From NCBI GenBank assembly GCA_963735955.1, contig CAVTND010000009.1:62001-126000 (forward strand): a DNA stretch of 64,000 bases, given 5' to 3'. Source of the stretch: CAVTND01 sp963735955. GTDB taxonomy: Bacteria > Pseudomonadota > Gammaproteobacteria > Burkholderiales > Burkholderiaceae_F. The notes below the pieces were generated by a model, which was not told where the DNA came from, ran no database searches, and worked only from the letters and a program-made list of their open reading frames with translations. Positions 18,721 to 27,237 of this stretch are shown in pieces. Each line of letters begins with the position of its first letter. Positions within the stretch are counted from its first letter, which is position 1. The translations under genes and the position numbers were made by a program.

Positions 18721-20043
18721 TTAAGGCATTCGGCCCTGGACGCGAGCCGCCGGCAGGCTAACCCGCGCCAAAAGCCCACCCGCCTGGCTGGTTCCAAGCA
18801 CGATGTGACCGCCGTGTAGTTCAACGACCTGACGCACGATGGCCAGACCGAGGCCGGTCCCGCTGCCTGCGGCACTCTCGCCCCGGTAGAAGCGGTCAAA
18901 CACGCGCTCCCGCTGCTCGTCGGGAATGCCTGGCCCGCGGTCGGCAACCTCCAGCGCGGCGTAGTCGCCTCCGTGCGTGACCGTGATACCGACGGTGCCG
19001 CCGTCGGGCGTATGGCGCAATGCGTTGTCAATCAGGTTATTGAGCAGTATCCGCAGCGCATCTTCCAGACCTTCAATCAGTGCTGGCTGCGCATCCAGCG
19101 TCAACGCAATTCCGCGCGGATGCGCCTGCGGGCGAAAGTCCTCGACCACGCTCGCCGCGAGCAGCGAAAGTTCAACCTGCGCGAATTCGCGCTCCGCTGC
19201 GTCCGGTTCCAGCCGCGCCAGCGTCAGCAGTTGCTGCACCAGACGCGCAGCTCGCTTGACCCCCTGTTCGAGCCGATCAAGCGCCCGTGTTCGCTCTGCA
19301 TCGCTGTTCGCCCTTTGCGCGAGCTGGATCTGCAGTGTCAATGCAGTCAGCGGCGTGCGCAGTTCATGCGCAGCGTCAGCGGCAAAGCGGCGCTGAACAT
19401 CGAGCGAAGTGGCGAGTTTGCCGAGCAGTTCATTCAGGGCCGTAACGAGCGGCCGCATCTCGGTCGGCAGTTCGCCGGTCGGCAAAGGCTCCAGCGAGGC
19501 CGGGTTGCGCGCAGCCACAGCCGCGGCTGCGGTTTCAAGTGGAGCCAGGCCGCGGCCAACGATGTACCAGCCGAGCAGACCCAGCAGAGGCAGAACGATC
19601 AGAACCGGGATCAGCAGGCGCGCGGCGGTGCGCGCCGCAAGTTCGCCGCGCAGGGAGATCGGCTGGGCGACCTGGATGGTCTGCTTGCCGGCGAGCGCCG
19701 TGTAGACGCGCCACTTGCGACTGTCGTGCTCAATTGTGATGTAGCCATCGGCCGTCTGGCGCGGCATCGGACTCGCAATCTGCGATGAGTACGGCCGCTC
19801 GAAGGCCGGATCCCAGATCTGCACCAGGACACGCTGCTTTGGGTCGTTGCTGACGCGCTCGAGTCGGGTCAGATCAAGGCGCGCGTGGTCGCGCAGCGAC
19901 AGCGCCACCTGGCGCAGTTCCTCATCGAGCAGCACATCGACTTCCGCGCGCGCCGAAACGTAGGTCGCGACGCTGGCGGCCAGTCCCGCCAGCAGCAGCG
20001 CTCCCAGCAGGGCCGCAAGCAGGCGACCTCGGAGCGACCTCAT
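18721..20043 (-). CDS. sensor histidine kinase, QseC/PmrB-like
   Basis: 440 residues. Two membrane segments (about 5-28 and 148-172) flank a periplasmic sensor of some 120 residues. A HAMP-like region follows, then H-box AADAAHELRTPLTALTLQI with the phospho-accepting His, N-box NNLIDNALRHTPDGGTV, and G-boxes EVADRGPGIPDEQRERVFDRF and GSGTGLGLAIV. The phosphoryl group goes to the response regulator encoded just upstream on this strand, whose stop overlaps this ATG by 4 nt. The signal is unknown; QseC/PmrB/TctE relatives sense metals, catechol-like signals or carboxylates. Confidence 0.94.
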   Translation of the reverse strand: MRSLRGRLLAALLGALLLAGLAASVATYVSARAEVDVLLDEELRQVALSLRDHARLDLTRLERVSNDPKQRVLVQIWDPAFERPYSSQIASPMPRQTADGYITIEHDSRKWRVYTALAGKQTIQVAQPISLRGELAARTAARLLIPVLIVLPLLGLLGWYIVGRGLAPLETAAAAVAARNPASLEPLPTGELPTEMRPLVTALNELLGKLATSLDVQRRFAADAAHELRTPLTALTLQIQLAQRANSDAERTRALDRLEQGVKRAARLVQQLLTLARLEPDAAEREFAQVELSLLAASVVEDFRPQAHPRGIALTLDAQPALIEGLEDALRILLNNLIDNALRHTPDGGTVGITVTHGGDYAALEVADRGPGIPDEQRERVFDRFYRGESAAGSGTGLGLAIVRQVVELHGGHIVLGTSQAGGLLARVSLPAARVQGRMP

Positions 20044-20699
20044 TCGGCTGCCAGCCGGTAGCCCAGCCCGCGCACATTCACAATCACGCCGTCACCGAGC
20101 TTGCGCCGCAGATTATGGATGTGGACTTCGACCGCGTTGCTGCCGACGCCATCATTCCACCCATAGAGCTTCTCTTCGAGCTGCGCGCGCGACAGGACTG
20201 CGCCTTCTCGCTCTGCCAAGGCAGCAAGCAAGGCGAACTCGCGTGCAGACAGCTCGATCGCGCGATTGTGATGACGCACCTCGTGAGTCGCGGGATTCAG
20301 GCTCAGGGCGCCACGCGAAATCAGCGGCTCCGCGCGCCCGGCCGCGCGCCGCAACAGAGCGCGCACGCGGGCAAGGAGCTCGTCGAGGTCGAACGGCTTG
20401 ACGAGATAGTCATCCGCGCCGGCATCGAGACCGCCGATGCGATCGCGAACGGTATCGCGCGCGGTCATTATCAGCACCGGAACATCGAGCTTGCGGGCGC
20501 GCAGGGTCTTGAGGACATCGATGCCGTCGCGCCGGGGCAAGCCGAGATCGAGAAGGACCAGTGCGTACTCGTTGGCCGCGATTGAAGTCTCGGCCGCGCG
20601 GCCATCGCGCACCCAGTCGACCGCATGTCCGTCAACAATCAGCGCTTCGGCGACACTTTCGCCGATCATCGGATCGTCTTCGACCAGCAGGAGGCGCAT
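20040..20699 (-). CDS. OmpR/PhoB-family response regulator, QseB-like
   Basis: 219 residues. The receiver domain (1-115) has the acidic pair LLVEDD, phospho-acceptor Asp in VLLDLGLPRRDGID (about residue 51), MTARD and the switch lysine in DDYLVKPFD. A C-terminal winged-helix DNA-binding domain runs from about 125 to 217 and ends with VHIHNLRRKLGDGVIVNVRGLGYRLA. It is the first gene of the pair and should act on promoters that cannot be identified from this window. Confidence 0.94.
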   Translation of the reverse strand: MRLLLVEDDPMIGESVAEALIVDGHAVDWVRDGRAAETSIAANEYALVLLDLGLPRRDGIDVLKTLRARKLDVPVLIMTARDTVRDRIGGLDAGADDYLVKPFDLDELLARVRALLRRAAGRAEPLISRGALSLNPATHEVRHHNRAIELSAREFALLAALAEREGAVLSRAQLEEKLYGWNDGVGSNAVEVHIHNLRRKLGDGVIVNVRGLGYRLAAE

Positions 20700-20777
20700 T
20701 CGGCAGGTGCTGCAATCGCAATCTGGGCGGCGGGGCGCAACGATAACGCGTTGGCGTGCCGGAGCAGTCAGACGCGG

Positions 20778-21371
20778 TCAATTGATTGTCGATCTCGACC
20801 GCGGATCTCGACCGCGGCGCCTGCGCAATATAGTCAGCACGACTTGCACGGCGATCGCAATCAGTATCACGACACCAAGCAGGATCATTTCGACCTGCTG
20901 CACGTCGCCGAGCCATCGTTCAGCCGCATGCCCGGCGACGAAGCCGATGCCGCCGATCAGCGCGGTCCAAAGCAAAGCGCCGAGTGCGTTCGCGGTCACG
21001 AATTCCCAGGCCGGCATCGACCCCGCACCAATCACGATCGGACCGACGGTGCGCAGGCCGTACATGAAGCGCAGCAGGATCACGGCGCCCCAGCGCCAGC
21101 GAGCCAGCAGCGCGTCGACGCGCGGAACTGCCCTGCCAAGGCGTGCGAAACGCGAGAGCGCACGGGTTCCGTAGCGGCGGCCGAGGAAGAAGTAGAAGTT
21201 GTCGCCGATGAAGGCGCCTACGGCCGCTACGCCAAGCACGATCGGGAATTGCAGGTAGCCTAGTCGAGCGAGCGCGGCGGCGATGATCAGTACGGTTTCG
21301 CCTTCGAGAAACGTACCAACCAGAACGATGCCGTAGCCGTACTGTTGAATGAGTGCTTGAAGATGATCCAT
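20778..21371 (-). CDS. DedA family membrane protein
   Basis: 197 residues with four or five membrane segments. Typical DedA sequence: YGIVLVGTFLEGETVLIIAAALARLGYL, FIGDNFYFFLGRRYGTR and RFMYGLRTVGPIVIGAGSMPAWEFV with the conserved Arg. Known members act in lipid flipping (undecaprenyl phosphate or phospholipids) and membrane homeostasis. The C-terminus is Arg-rich and partly coded by a 13-bp tandem duplication. The start overlaps by position the reach of the divergent BON gene if that gene is begun early. Confidence 0.92.
   Translation of the reverse strand: MDHLQALIQQYGYGIVLVGTFLEGETVLIIAAALARLGYLQFPIVLGVAAVGAFIGDNFYFFLGRRYGTRALSRFARLGRAVPRVDALLARWRWGAVILLRFMYGLRTVGPIVIGAGSMPAWEFVTANALGALLWTALIGGIGFVAGHAAERWLGDVQQVEMILLGVVILIAIAVQVVLTILRRRRGRDPRSRSTIN
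20791..20816. repeat. 13-bp tandem duplication in the 3' end of dedA
   Basis: GATCTCGACCGCG occurs twice in direct succession (20791-20803, 20804-20816). It codes part of the Arg-rich tail of the DedA protein. Thirteen is not a multiple of three, so the duplication must have changed the reading frame of the last dozen codons. Confidence 0.7.
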
Positions 21372-21416
21372 GGGCGCAACACTCGCCCGAGGATAGCCTC
21401 AACAATTGCTTCCGCC

Positions 21417-21926
21417 ATGTTGCGATCTGTACCTGCATCCGCGTTCATCGGAACCTCACTGCTTGTGTGCGCGGCCCTTGCCTGCGGGGCGGAAGAGCGC
21501 CGCAACTGGTTCGACGTTCCGTTCGACCAGGCGATGAGTGGCCGGCCCGCCTGTCCGCGGCCGGAAGGGCCGTTAATCAGCGAGGCCGAAATGAAGCTGC
21601 AGGCGCATGCGCGGATCGAACGCGGAACTTCCTGCTGGCTGCAGAAGAAGTGCGAAGACAGCAACGCCTACCGGCGCGATGCCGAAGTGCAGCAACGCGT
21701 GCTGCAGAACCTTAGAGAAGATCGCCGTCTTGAATCAGCCAGCGTCTGGATCACAACCGAACGCCACTTCGTCACGGTGCAGGGTTGCGTGCGCGACGCA
21801 ACTCAGCGTCGCGCACTTCTCGATCGCGTGCGATCGACGGCGGGCGTCGATCTTGTGATCGACCAACTCCAGCTTGGCACGCGCACGCCGCCACCCTGGA
21901 AGGTGGACCCGGCCTGGCGGCGCTAG
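21417..21926 (+). CDS. exported BON-domain protein
   Basis: 169 residues from the ATG at 21417, chosen because it gives a good signal peptide (residues 1-28, ending ACGAEE). Earlier in-frame ATGs at 21345 and 21363 would overlap the divergent dedA start. The C-terminal half (about 85-155) is a BON domain: DAEVQQRVLQNLREDRRL, ERHFVTVQGCVRDATQRRALLDRVRSTAGVDLVIDQL. BON domains bind phospholipid membranes or act in envelope stress proteins such as OsmY. The N-terminal half has three further cysteines, so a disulfide-bonded fold in the periplasm is likely. No clear ribosome binding site. Confidence 0.75.
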   Translation: MLRSVPASAFIGTSLLVCAALACGAEERRNWFDVPFDQAMSGRPACPRPEGPLISEAEMKLQAHARIERGTSCWLQKKCEDSNAYRRDAEVQQRVLQNLREDRRLESASVWITTERHFVTVQGCVRDATQRRALLDRVRSTAGVDLVIDQLQLGTRTPPPWKVDPAWRR

Positions 21927-21936
21927 CCGCCGTCGT

Positions 21937-22311
21937 TCAGAAGGCCGAGAAATGCCGGCGGCGCTCCAGGTGCCGGATCCGTTCTTCAAGGTCGTACACA
22001 CTGGTCGCCTGCGACAGGTAGGCGTCGACCTCGCGCATTCCGTGCATGTCCCAGCGGCCGGCAAACCAGCTGAACATCTTTGGAAACATCGAACGCATTG
22101 CCTCGCCGCGCCGGCGGGCCAGGGCATTCCGCTCCTTCGGCGGCAGGGGCATGCCTTCGGTCGCTGCCGGCTCAAGGGGGCGCGCCGGCAGCAGAGCCGG
22201 AACGGGCGTGATGCTCGACTTGCCATCCAGATGCCTTTCCGTAGCCGACTGACGCCGCGGCAACAGCCCGTACAGGTGGAAATGGATCAGAGACTCGGTC
22301 CAGGTACGCAT
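21937..22311 (-). CDS. DUF3563 family small protein
   Basis: 124 residues from the ATG at 22311, preceded by AAGGAGG. The C-terminal end REVDAYLSQATSVYDLEERIRHLERRRH matches the short DUF3563 domain common in Burkholderiales, which normally makes up most of a 50-70 residue protein. Here an N-terminal extension of about 80 residues precedes it. No signal peptide or enzymatic motif. It is divergent from the LysR gene, and the gap between them carries a dense set of operator-like repeats, so that LysR protein is a good candidate regulator. Confidence 0.75.
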   Translation of the reverse strand: MRTWTESLIHFHLYGLLPRRQSATERHLDGKSSITPVPALLPARPLEPAATEGMPLPPKERNALARRRGEAMRSMFPKMFSWFAGRWDMHGMREVDAYLSQATSVYDLEERIRHLERRRHFSAF

Positions 22312-22358
22312 AAGAACCTCCTTATTCACCAGGCAGCCAAAATTGCTGCCTTGCACAA

Positions 22359-22428
22359 CGGCATATTCGACCGATAAGTGTCTGAAATAAAATCGTTATT
22401 TCAAATACTTATGATCGGCATATCCGAT
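22359..22428. promoter_or_regulatory. nested palindromic operator array between DUF3563 and LysR genes
   Basis: A 39-bp symmetric element spans 22374-22412: ATAAGT, 3 nt, TGAAATAA, 5 nt, TTATTTCA, 3 nt, ACTTAT. It is flanked by direct repeats CGGCATATTCGA (22359-22370) and CGGCATATCCGA (22416-22427); the second also forms ATCGG-N5-CCGAT (22414-22428). The AT-rich island contrasts with its surroundings. It fits an autoregulatory binding region for a dimer-of-dimers LysR regulator. Confidence 0.7.
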
Positions 22429-22495
22429 TAGAGTGCTCAGGTATTGCGGCATCGCACAATTGCCGTTACCTTATGGGGAGCGCGGGAGGTCGCCT

Positions 22496-23449
22496 ATGGA
22501 GTTGTATCAGTTACGGACCTTTGCGGCGGTTGCGGACGAAGCTCACCTGACGCGGGCATCTGAGCGCCTGCACTTGAGCCAGCCGGCTGTAAGTGGTCAC
22601 ATCAAAGCGCTGGAAACCCAGCTTGGAGTGCGTTTGTTCGAGCGCGCGCCGTCGGGCATGGTATTGACCGAGGCCGGTACCCAGGTTCTTGCCCATGCAC
22701 GCCGAGTCTTGAGCGCCGCAGAGGATGTAAAGCGGATCGCACAGCAGCTCAATGGCGACGTCGCCGGGACTTTGCGCGTCGGGACGGTCGCTGACCCGGA
22801 ATCGAATCGCCTCGGCGATCTGCTTTCGAACGCGGTCCGCCTGCATCCGCACCTGAAGCTGGATCTGCACCACACGATGAGTGGCACCGCCCTGGCGGAT
22901 GTCCTGGCGGGTGAGCTCGACGCCAGCTTTTACTTCGGCGATGCACCGGAGGGCGGACTGCACGCGGTTCGCCTGCGACAGTTCGTCTATCGAGTGACCG
23001 CACCAGCTGCACTGGCAGACCGGATCAAGGACGCCGAATTGACGAACCTTGCGGACCTGCCCTGGGTGCGCACACCGGACAACAGCACTCATACCCACCT
23101 CATGACCAGACTCTTCGCGATGAAGAATCTGCCGCCGCCAAAGGCAGCGGTGCTGGCCGACGACGAATCGGTCATCACTAACCTGGTTGTGTCCGGATTC
23201 GGCCTGGCGCTCGTGCGTGATGACATTGCTCATCGACTCGCTGCGGAGGGTGAGCTCGTTATTTGGGACAAGGCCTCGGTCGACACGACGCTCTGGTTTG
23301 TTTGCCAGGAGCGACGTCTTGGCGATCCCTTGAGCACGACAATGCTCGACCTGGTTCGAGAAACTTGGGCAATCGAAACTTCGTCAGGTATCGCGCCGGT
23401 GCGGGCGGACCCAGACCGTGCAGAAAAGCCGGCTTTGTCGGCGCTTTGA
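22496..23449 (+). CDS. LysR-type transcriptional regulator
   Basis: 317 residues from the ATG at 22496 with GGGAGG upstream; an in-frame ATG at 22433 is rejected because it lies inside the operator region without a site. The N-terminal winged HTH is LRTFAAVADEAHLTRASERLHLSQPAVSGHIKALETQLGVRLFER, followed by a linker helix and the periplasmic-binding-like effector domain from about residue 90. The effector is unknown. It is divergent from the DUF3563 gene and probably controls it and itself through the palindrome between them. Confidence 0.93.
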   Translation: MELYQLRTFAAVADEAHLTRASERLHLSQPAVSGHIKALETQLGVRLFERAPSGMVLTEAGTQVLAHARRVLSAAEDVKRIAQQLNGDVAGTLRVGTVADPESNRLGDLLSNAVRLHPHLKLDLHHTMSGTALADVLAGELDASFYFGDAPEGGLHAVRLRQFVYRVTAPAALADRIKDAELTNLADLPWVRTPDNSTHTHLMTRLFAMKNLPPPKAAVLADDESVITNLVVSGFGLALVRDDIAHRLAAEGELVIWDKASVDTTLWFVCQERRLGDPLSTTMLDLVRETWAIETSSGIAPVRADPDRAEKPALSAL

Positions 23450-23577
23450 GCGCTTGCCTTGACTCGGAATGCGGAAGCGGGCGCGGTAACGGGATACCCA
23501 AGACGCTAGGCGGCGAATGACGCTGGGTCCAGGTCGAACGGGCTGACCGGCTCCGAGGATCTCAAGCCGGATCCAGA

Positions 23578-23593
23578 TTGACGTTAACGTAAA
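23578..23593. promoter_or_regulatory. LiuR-like palindromic operator upstream of icmF
   Basis: The 16-bp near-palindrome TTGACGTTAACGTAAA contains the perfect core ACGTTAACGT. It lies 105 nt before the icmF start. As I recall, MerR-family LiuR, which controls branched-chain amino acid degradation in proteobacteria, binds TTTACGT-N2-ACGTAAA-like sites. The match is by eye and the regulator gene is not in the window. Confidence 0.5.
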
Positions 23594-23697
23594 CGGCAGC
23601 TAGGGTTTCACTCCTGGCTGCCCCGTTTGCCGGTCATGCGTGGCGCGGGGATGATGCATGTCCCGTGGCGAGCCTGGAGCCCGCCGAGGAGCGCGCG

Positions 23698-26600
23698 ATG
23701 ACCGACCTCTCCGAAATCAAGAAGCTCGCCAGCTATCGCCCTACGTACAAGGTGCGCTTCGTCACGGCGGCTGCCTTGTTTGACGGCCACGACGCCAGCA
23801 TCAACATCATGCGTCGCATCCTGCAGAGCATGGGGGTCGAGGTCATTCACCTGGGCCATAACCGCTCGGTCGAGGAGATCGTCACCGCGGCGTTGCAGGA
23901 AGATGTCCAGGGCATCGCGGTCAGCTCCTATCAGGGTGGGCACGTCGAGTTCTTCAAATACATGCTCGACCTGTTGCGTGAGCGCGGTGGCGAGACGATC
24001 CGTGTCTACGGCGGCGGCGGGGGCGTGATCGTCGGCCCCGAAATAAAGGAGCTGCACGAATACGGGATCGCGCGTGTCTTCTCGCCGGAAGACGGTCAGA
24101 AGATGGGCCTGGCCGGAATGATCGGCCTCATGGTCGCCGAGTGCGATGCGGACCTGTCGAAACACGCACCTGCCACGCTCGATGCATTGAAGGACAAGGA
24201 TCCGGCGCGGCGCTGGCGCGCACTGGCCCAGGCCATTACTGCGCTTGAGCTTGGCAAAGCGCCGGACAAGTTCCGGGACACGCTTCACAAGGCGGCCGAC
24301 ACCGCCAGGGTGCCTACGCTTGGCATCACTGGCACCGGCGGTGCCGGCAAGTCGAGCCTGACGGATGAACTGATTCGCCGGCTCCGGCTGGATCAGTCGG
24401 ACGCGTTGAGCATCGCGGTGATTTCGATTGACCCGTCACGTCGCAAGAGCGGCGGCGCGTTGCTCGGTGATCGCATTCGCATGAATGCAATCAGTCCCTG
24501 GCAGGGCGGGCCGCGGGTTTACATGCGATCGCTCGCGACGCGCGAGGCCGGCAGCGAAATCAGCCAGGCGCTGCCCGACGCGATTGCCGCCTGCAAGGTC
24601 GCGGGCTTTGATCTCGTGCTGGTCGAAACTTCCGGCATCGGCCAGGGCGATGCGGCGATCGTCCAGCATGTGGACACCACGCTCTATGTGATGACGCCGG
24701 AGTACGGTGCCGCCAGCCAGCTCGAGAAGATTGACATGCTCGACTTCGCGGATTTCGTCGCCATCAACAAGTTCGACCGCAAGGGCGCCGCCGATGCGCT
24801 GCGCGATGTCGCGAAGCAAGTCCAGCGCAACAAGGGCGACTTCAGCAAGAAGCCGGACGAAATGATGGTGTTCGGCACACAGGCGGCGCGCTTTAACGAC
24901 GACGGTGTCACTGCGCTGTACCAGGCCCTGCTGCCGAAACTGAAGGAACTCGGGCTGAAGCTTGCCGCAGGCGTGCTGCCGAAGGTGGCTACGCGTCATT
25001 CGACCCACCAGACACCGATTGTGCCGCCGCAGCGGACGCGCTATCTGGCCGAGATTTCCGAAACCGTGCGCGGCTTCAAGAAGCGTGCACTTGAACAATC
25101 ACGCATCGCGCGTGAGCGCCAGCAGTTGCTTGCCACCAAACGCATGCTGGCTGAGCGCGCCTATCCGGAACACGCCGACAGGAACCAGACCGCGTCGGGG
25201 ACGATCGACATCCTGGTGGCCGAACGCGAGGCGAAACTCGATGCGAGCAGCGAAAAGCTGCTTGAGATGTGGCCGCAGATGCAGAAGGCCTACGCGGGCG
25301 ACGAGTACGTCGTGAAGATCCGGGATCGTGAGCTGCGCACCAAGCTCACGCATACGTCGCTGTCCGGCAGCAAGATCCGAAAGGTGGCTTTGCCGCGCTA
25401 TGAAGACCACTTCGAACTGCTGCGCTGGCTGCTGCTCGAAAACGTGCCCGGCTCGTTTCCCTTCACCGGCGGCGTGTTTGCGTTCAAGCGGGAAAACGAA
25501 GACCCGACCCGAATGTTTGCCGGCGAGGGCGACCCGTTCCGCACCAACCGGCGCTTCAAGCTGCTGTCCGAAGGCATGCCCGCCAAGCGACTGTCCACCG
25601 CCTTCGACAGCGTAACGCTGTACGGCAACGATCCGGCCGTGCGACCGGACATCTACGGCAAGGTCGGCAATTCCGGAGTGTCGATCGCCACACTCGATGA
25701 CATGAAGGTGCTGTACGGCGGCTTTGATCTGACCGCGCCCAACACCTCCGTCAGCATGACGATCAATGGCCCGGCGCCGACCATCCTCGCGATGTTCATG
25801 GCGACCGCGATCGACCAGAGTCTCGACAAGTTCCGCGCCGATAACGGCCGCGAACCAACCGACGACGAAGCTGCCAAGATCAAGGCCTGGGTGCTCGAAA
25901 ACGTGCGCGGCACGGTGCAGGCCGACATCCTGAAGGAAGACCAAGGCCAGAACACCTGCATTTTCTCGACCGAGTTCTCGCTGAAGGTGATGGGCGACAT
26001 CCAGGAATACTTCGTCCACCACGGTGTGCGCAACTTCTATTCGGTTTCGATCTCCGGTTATCACATCGCCGAAGCCGGGGCGAATCCGATCAGCCAGCTC
26101 GCATTCACGCTGTCCAATGGCTTTACGTTTGTCGAGGCGTATCTCGCGCGCGGCATGCATATCGACGACTTCGCGCCGAACCTGAGCTTCTTCTTCAGCA
26201 ACGGCATGGACCCGGAGTACACGGTCATGGGCCGCGTCGCCCGCCGCATCTGGGCGGTAGCGATGCGTGACAAGTACGGCGCCAACGAACGCAGCCAGAA
26301 ACTCAAGTACCACTGCCAGACGTCGGGCCGCTCGCTGCACGCGCAGGAGATCCAGTTCAACGACATCCGCACTACCCTGCAGGCGCTGATTGCGACCTAC
26401 GACAACGCCAACAGCCTGCACACGAACGCGTTCGACGAGGCGATCACGACGCCGACCGAAGACAGCGTGCGCCGCGCGATGGCAATCCAGATGATCATCA
26501 ACCGCGAGTGGGGCCTCGCGAAGAACGAGAATCCCAACCAGGGCGCATTCATCATCGATGAGCTCACCGAGTTGGTCGAAGAGGCGGTGCTGAAGGAATT

Positions 26601-27006
26601 CGAGGCGATCAGCGAGCGCGGCGGTGTGCTCGGAGCGATGGAACTGGGGTACCAGCGCGGCAAGATCCAGGAAGAATCACTGCACTACGAGCACCTGAAG
26701 CACACGGGCGAGTACCCGATCATCGGCGTCAACACCTTCCGCAAGCCGCACAGTGAAGCGGCACCCGATCACATTGAGCTTGCGCGTTCGACCGAAGAGG
26801 AGAAGCAAGGCCAGCTGGCGCGTCTGCAGGACTTCCAGAAGCGCCACTCCAAAAGGGCGCCGGCAATGCTGGCGCGGCTTCAGCGCGCGGTTATCGACAA
26901 CGGCAATGTGTTCGAAGTGCTGATCGACGCGGTGCGAGTGTGCTCGCTCGGGCAGATCACGAATGCATTGTTCGAGGTCGGGGGGCAGTACCGCCGCAGC
27001 ATGTAG
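23698..27006 (+). CDS. icmF: fused isobutyryl-CoA mutase / G-protein chaperone
   Basis: 1102 residues from the ATG at 23698, chosen for its GAGGAG site; a GTG at 23665 is weaker. Domains in order: N-terminal B12-binding domain with FDGHDASINIM (residues 28-38; the DxHxx(S/G) cobalamin ligand histidine); a MeaB-like GTPase from about residue 205 with P-loop GTGGAGKS (212-219) and INKFDRKG; a linker; and a C-terminal mutase TIM barrel with the AGEGDPFRTNRRFKLL and YHCQTSGRSLHAQEIQFNDIRTTLQA regions. It interconverts isobutyryl-CoA and n-butyryl-CoA (some also pivalyl- or isovaleryl-CoA) with adenosylcobalamin, and the fused GTPase guards cofactor loading. It stands alone, preceded by a LiuR-like site. 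Confidence 0.95.
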   Translation: MTDLSEIKKLASYRPTYKVRFVTAAALFDGHDASINIMRRILQSMGVEVIHLGHNRSVEEIVTAALQEDVQGIAVSSYQGGHVEFFKYMLDLLRERGGETIRVYGGGGGVIVGPEIKELHEYGIARVFSPEDGQKMGLAGMIGLMVAECDADLSKHAPATLDALKDKDPARRWRALAQAITALELGKAPDKFRDTLHKAADTARVPTLGITGTGGAGKSSLTDELIRRLRLDQSDALSIAVISIDPSRRKSGGALLGDRIRMNAISPWQGGPRVYMRSLATREAGSEISQALPDAIAACKVAGFDLVLVETSGIGQGDAAIVQHVDTTLYVMTPEYGAASQLEKIDMLDFADFVAINKFDRKGAADALRDVAKQVQRNKGDFSKKPDEMMVFGTQAARFNDDGVTALYQALLPKLKELGLKLAAGVLPKVATRHSTHQTPIVPPQRTRYLAEISETVRGFKKRALEQSRIARERQQLLATKRMLAERAYPEHADRNQTASGTIDILVAEREAKLDASSEKLLEMWPQMQKAYAGDEYVVKIRDRELRTKLTHTSLSGSKIRKVALPRYEDHFELLRWLLLENVPGSFPFTGGVFAFKRENEDPTRMFAGEGDPFRTNRRFKLLSEGMPAKRLSTAFDSVTLYGNDPAVRPDIYGKVGNSGVSIATLDDMKVLYGGFDLTAPNTSVSMTINGPAPTILAMFMATAIDQSLDKFRADNGREPTDDEAAKIKAWVLENVRGTVQADILKEDQGQNTCIFSTEFSLKVMGDIQEYFVHHGVRNFYSVSISGYHIAEAGANPISQLAFTLSNGFTFVEAYLARGMHIDDFAPNLSFFFSNGMDPEYTVMGRVARRIWAVAMRDKYGANERSQKLKYHCQTSGRSLHAQEIQFNDIRTTLQALIATYDNANSLHTNAFDEAITTPTEDSVRRAMAIQMIINREWGLAKNENPNQGAFIIDELTELVEEAVLKEFEAISERGGVLGAMELGYQRGKIQEESLHYEHLKHTGEYPIIGVNTFRKPHSEAAPDHIELARSTEEEKQGQLARLQDFQKRHSKRAPAMLARLQRAVIDNGNVFEVLIDAVRVCSLGQITNALFEVGGQYRRSM

Positions 27007-27237
27007 GCCGGCCAGGGCATGGCCAACTGTTGAGCTTGGGACGACAATCAGAACCAGCAAGGATCCGATCATGTGCGCGGTTCGGCGAACGCCTGACTTC
27101 GCGCGTGGTTCGGTGATCGGTGATCGGTGGTGAGGTTAGCGAGGTAGGCGCACAGCGAATTTATAGGCGAAGCGGAAGGCGAGTCAGGGGGCAACAGACG
27201 GGCATTCGTTGATCGGTCTTTCAAGGGAGAGAGTGAA

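Noticed and set aside
24436..26421. Reverse-strand long frames inside icmF
   Set aside because: Antisense shadows of high-GC coding sequence; the forward mutase domains are unmistakable.
27060..27140. Possible tandem repeat array after icmF (GGTGATC units)
   Set aside because: Only about three short imperfect units; too small to call a repeat element.
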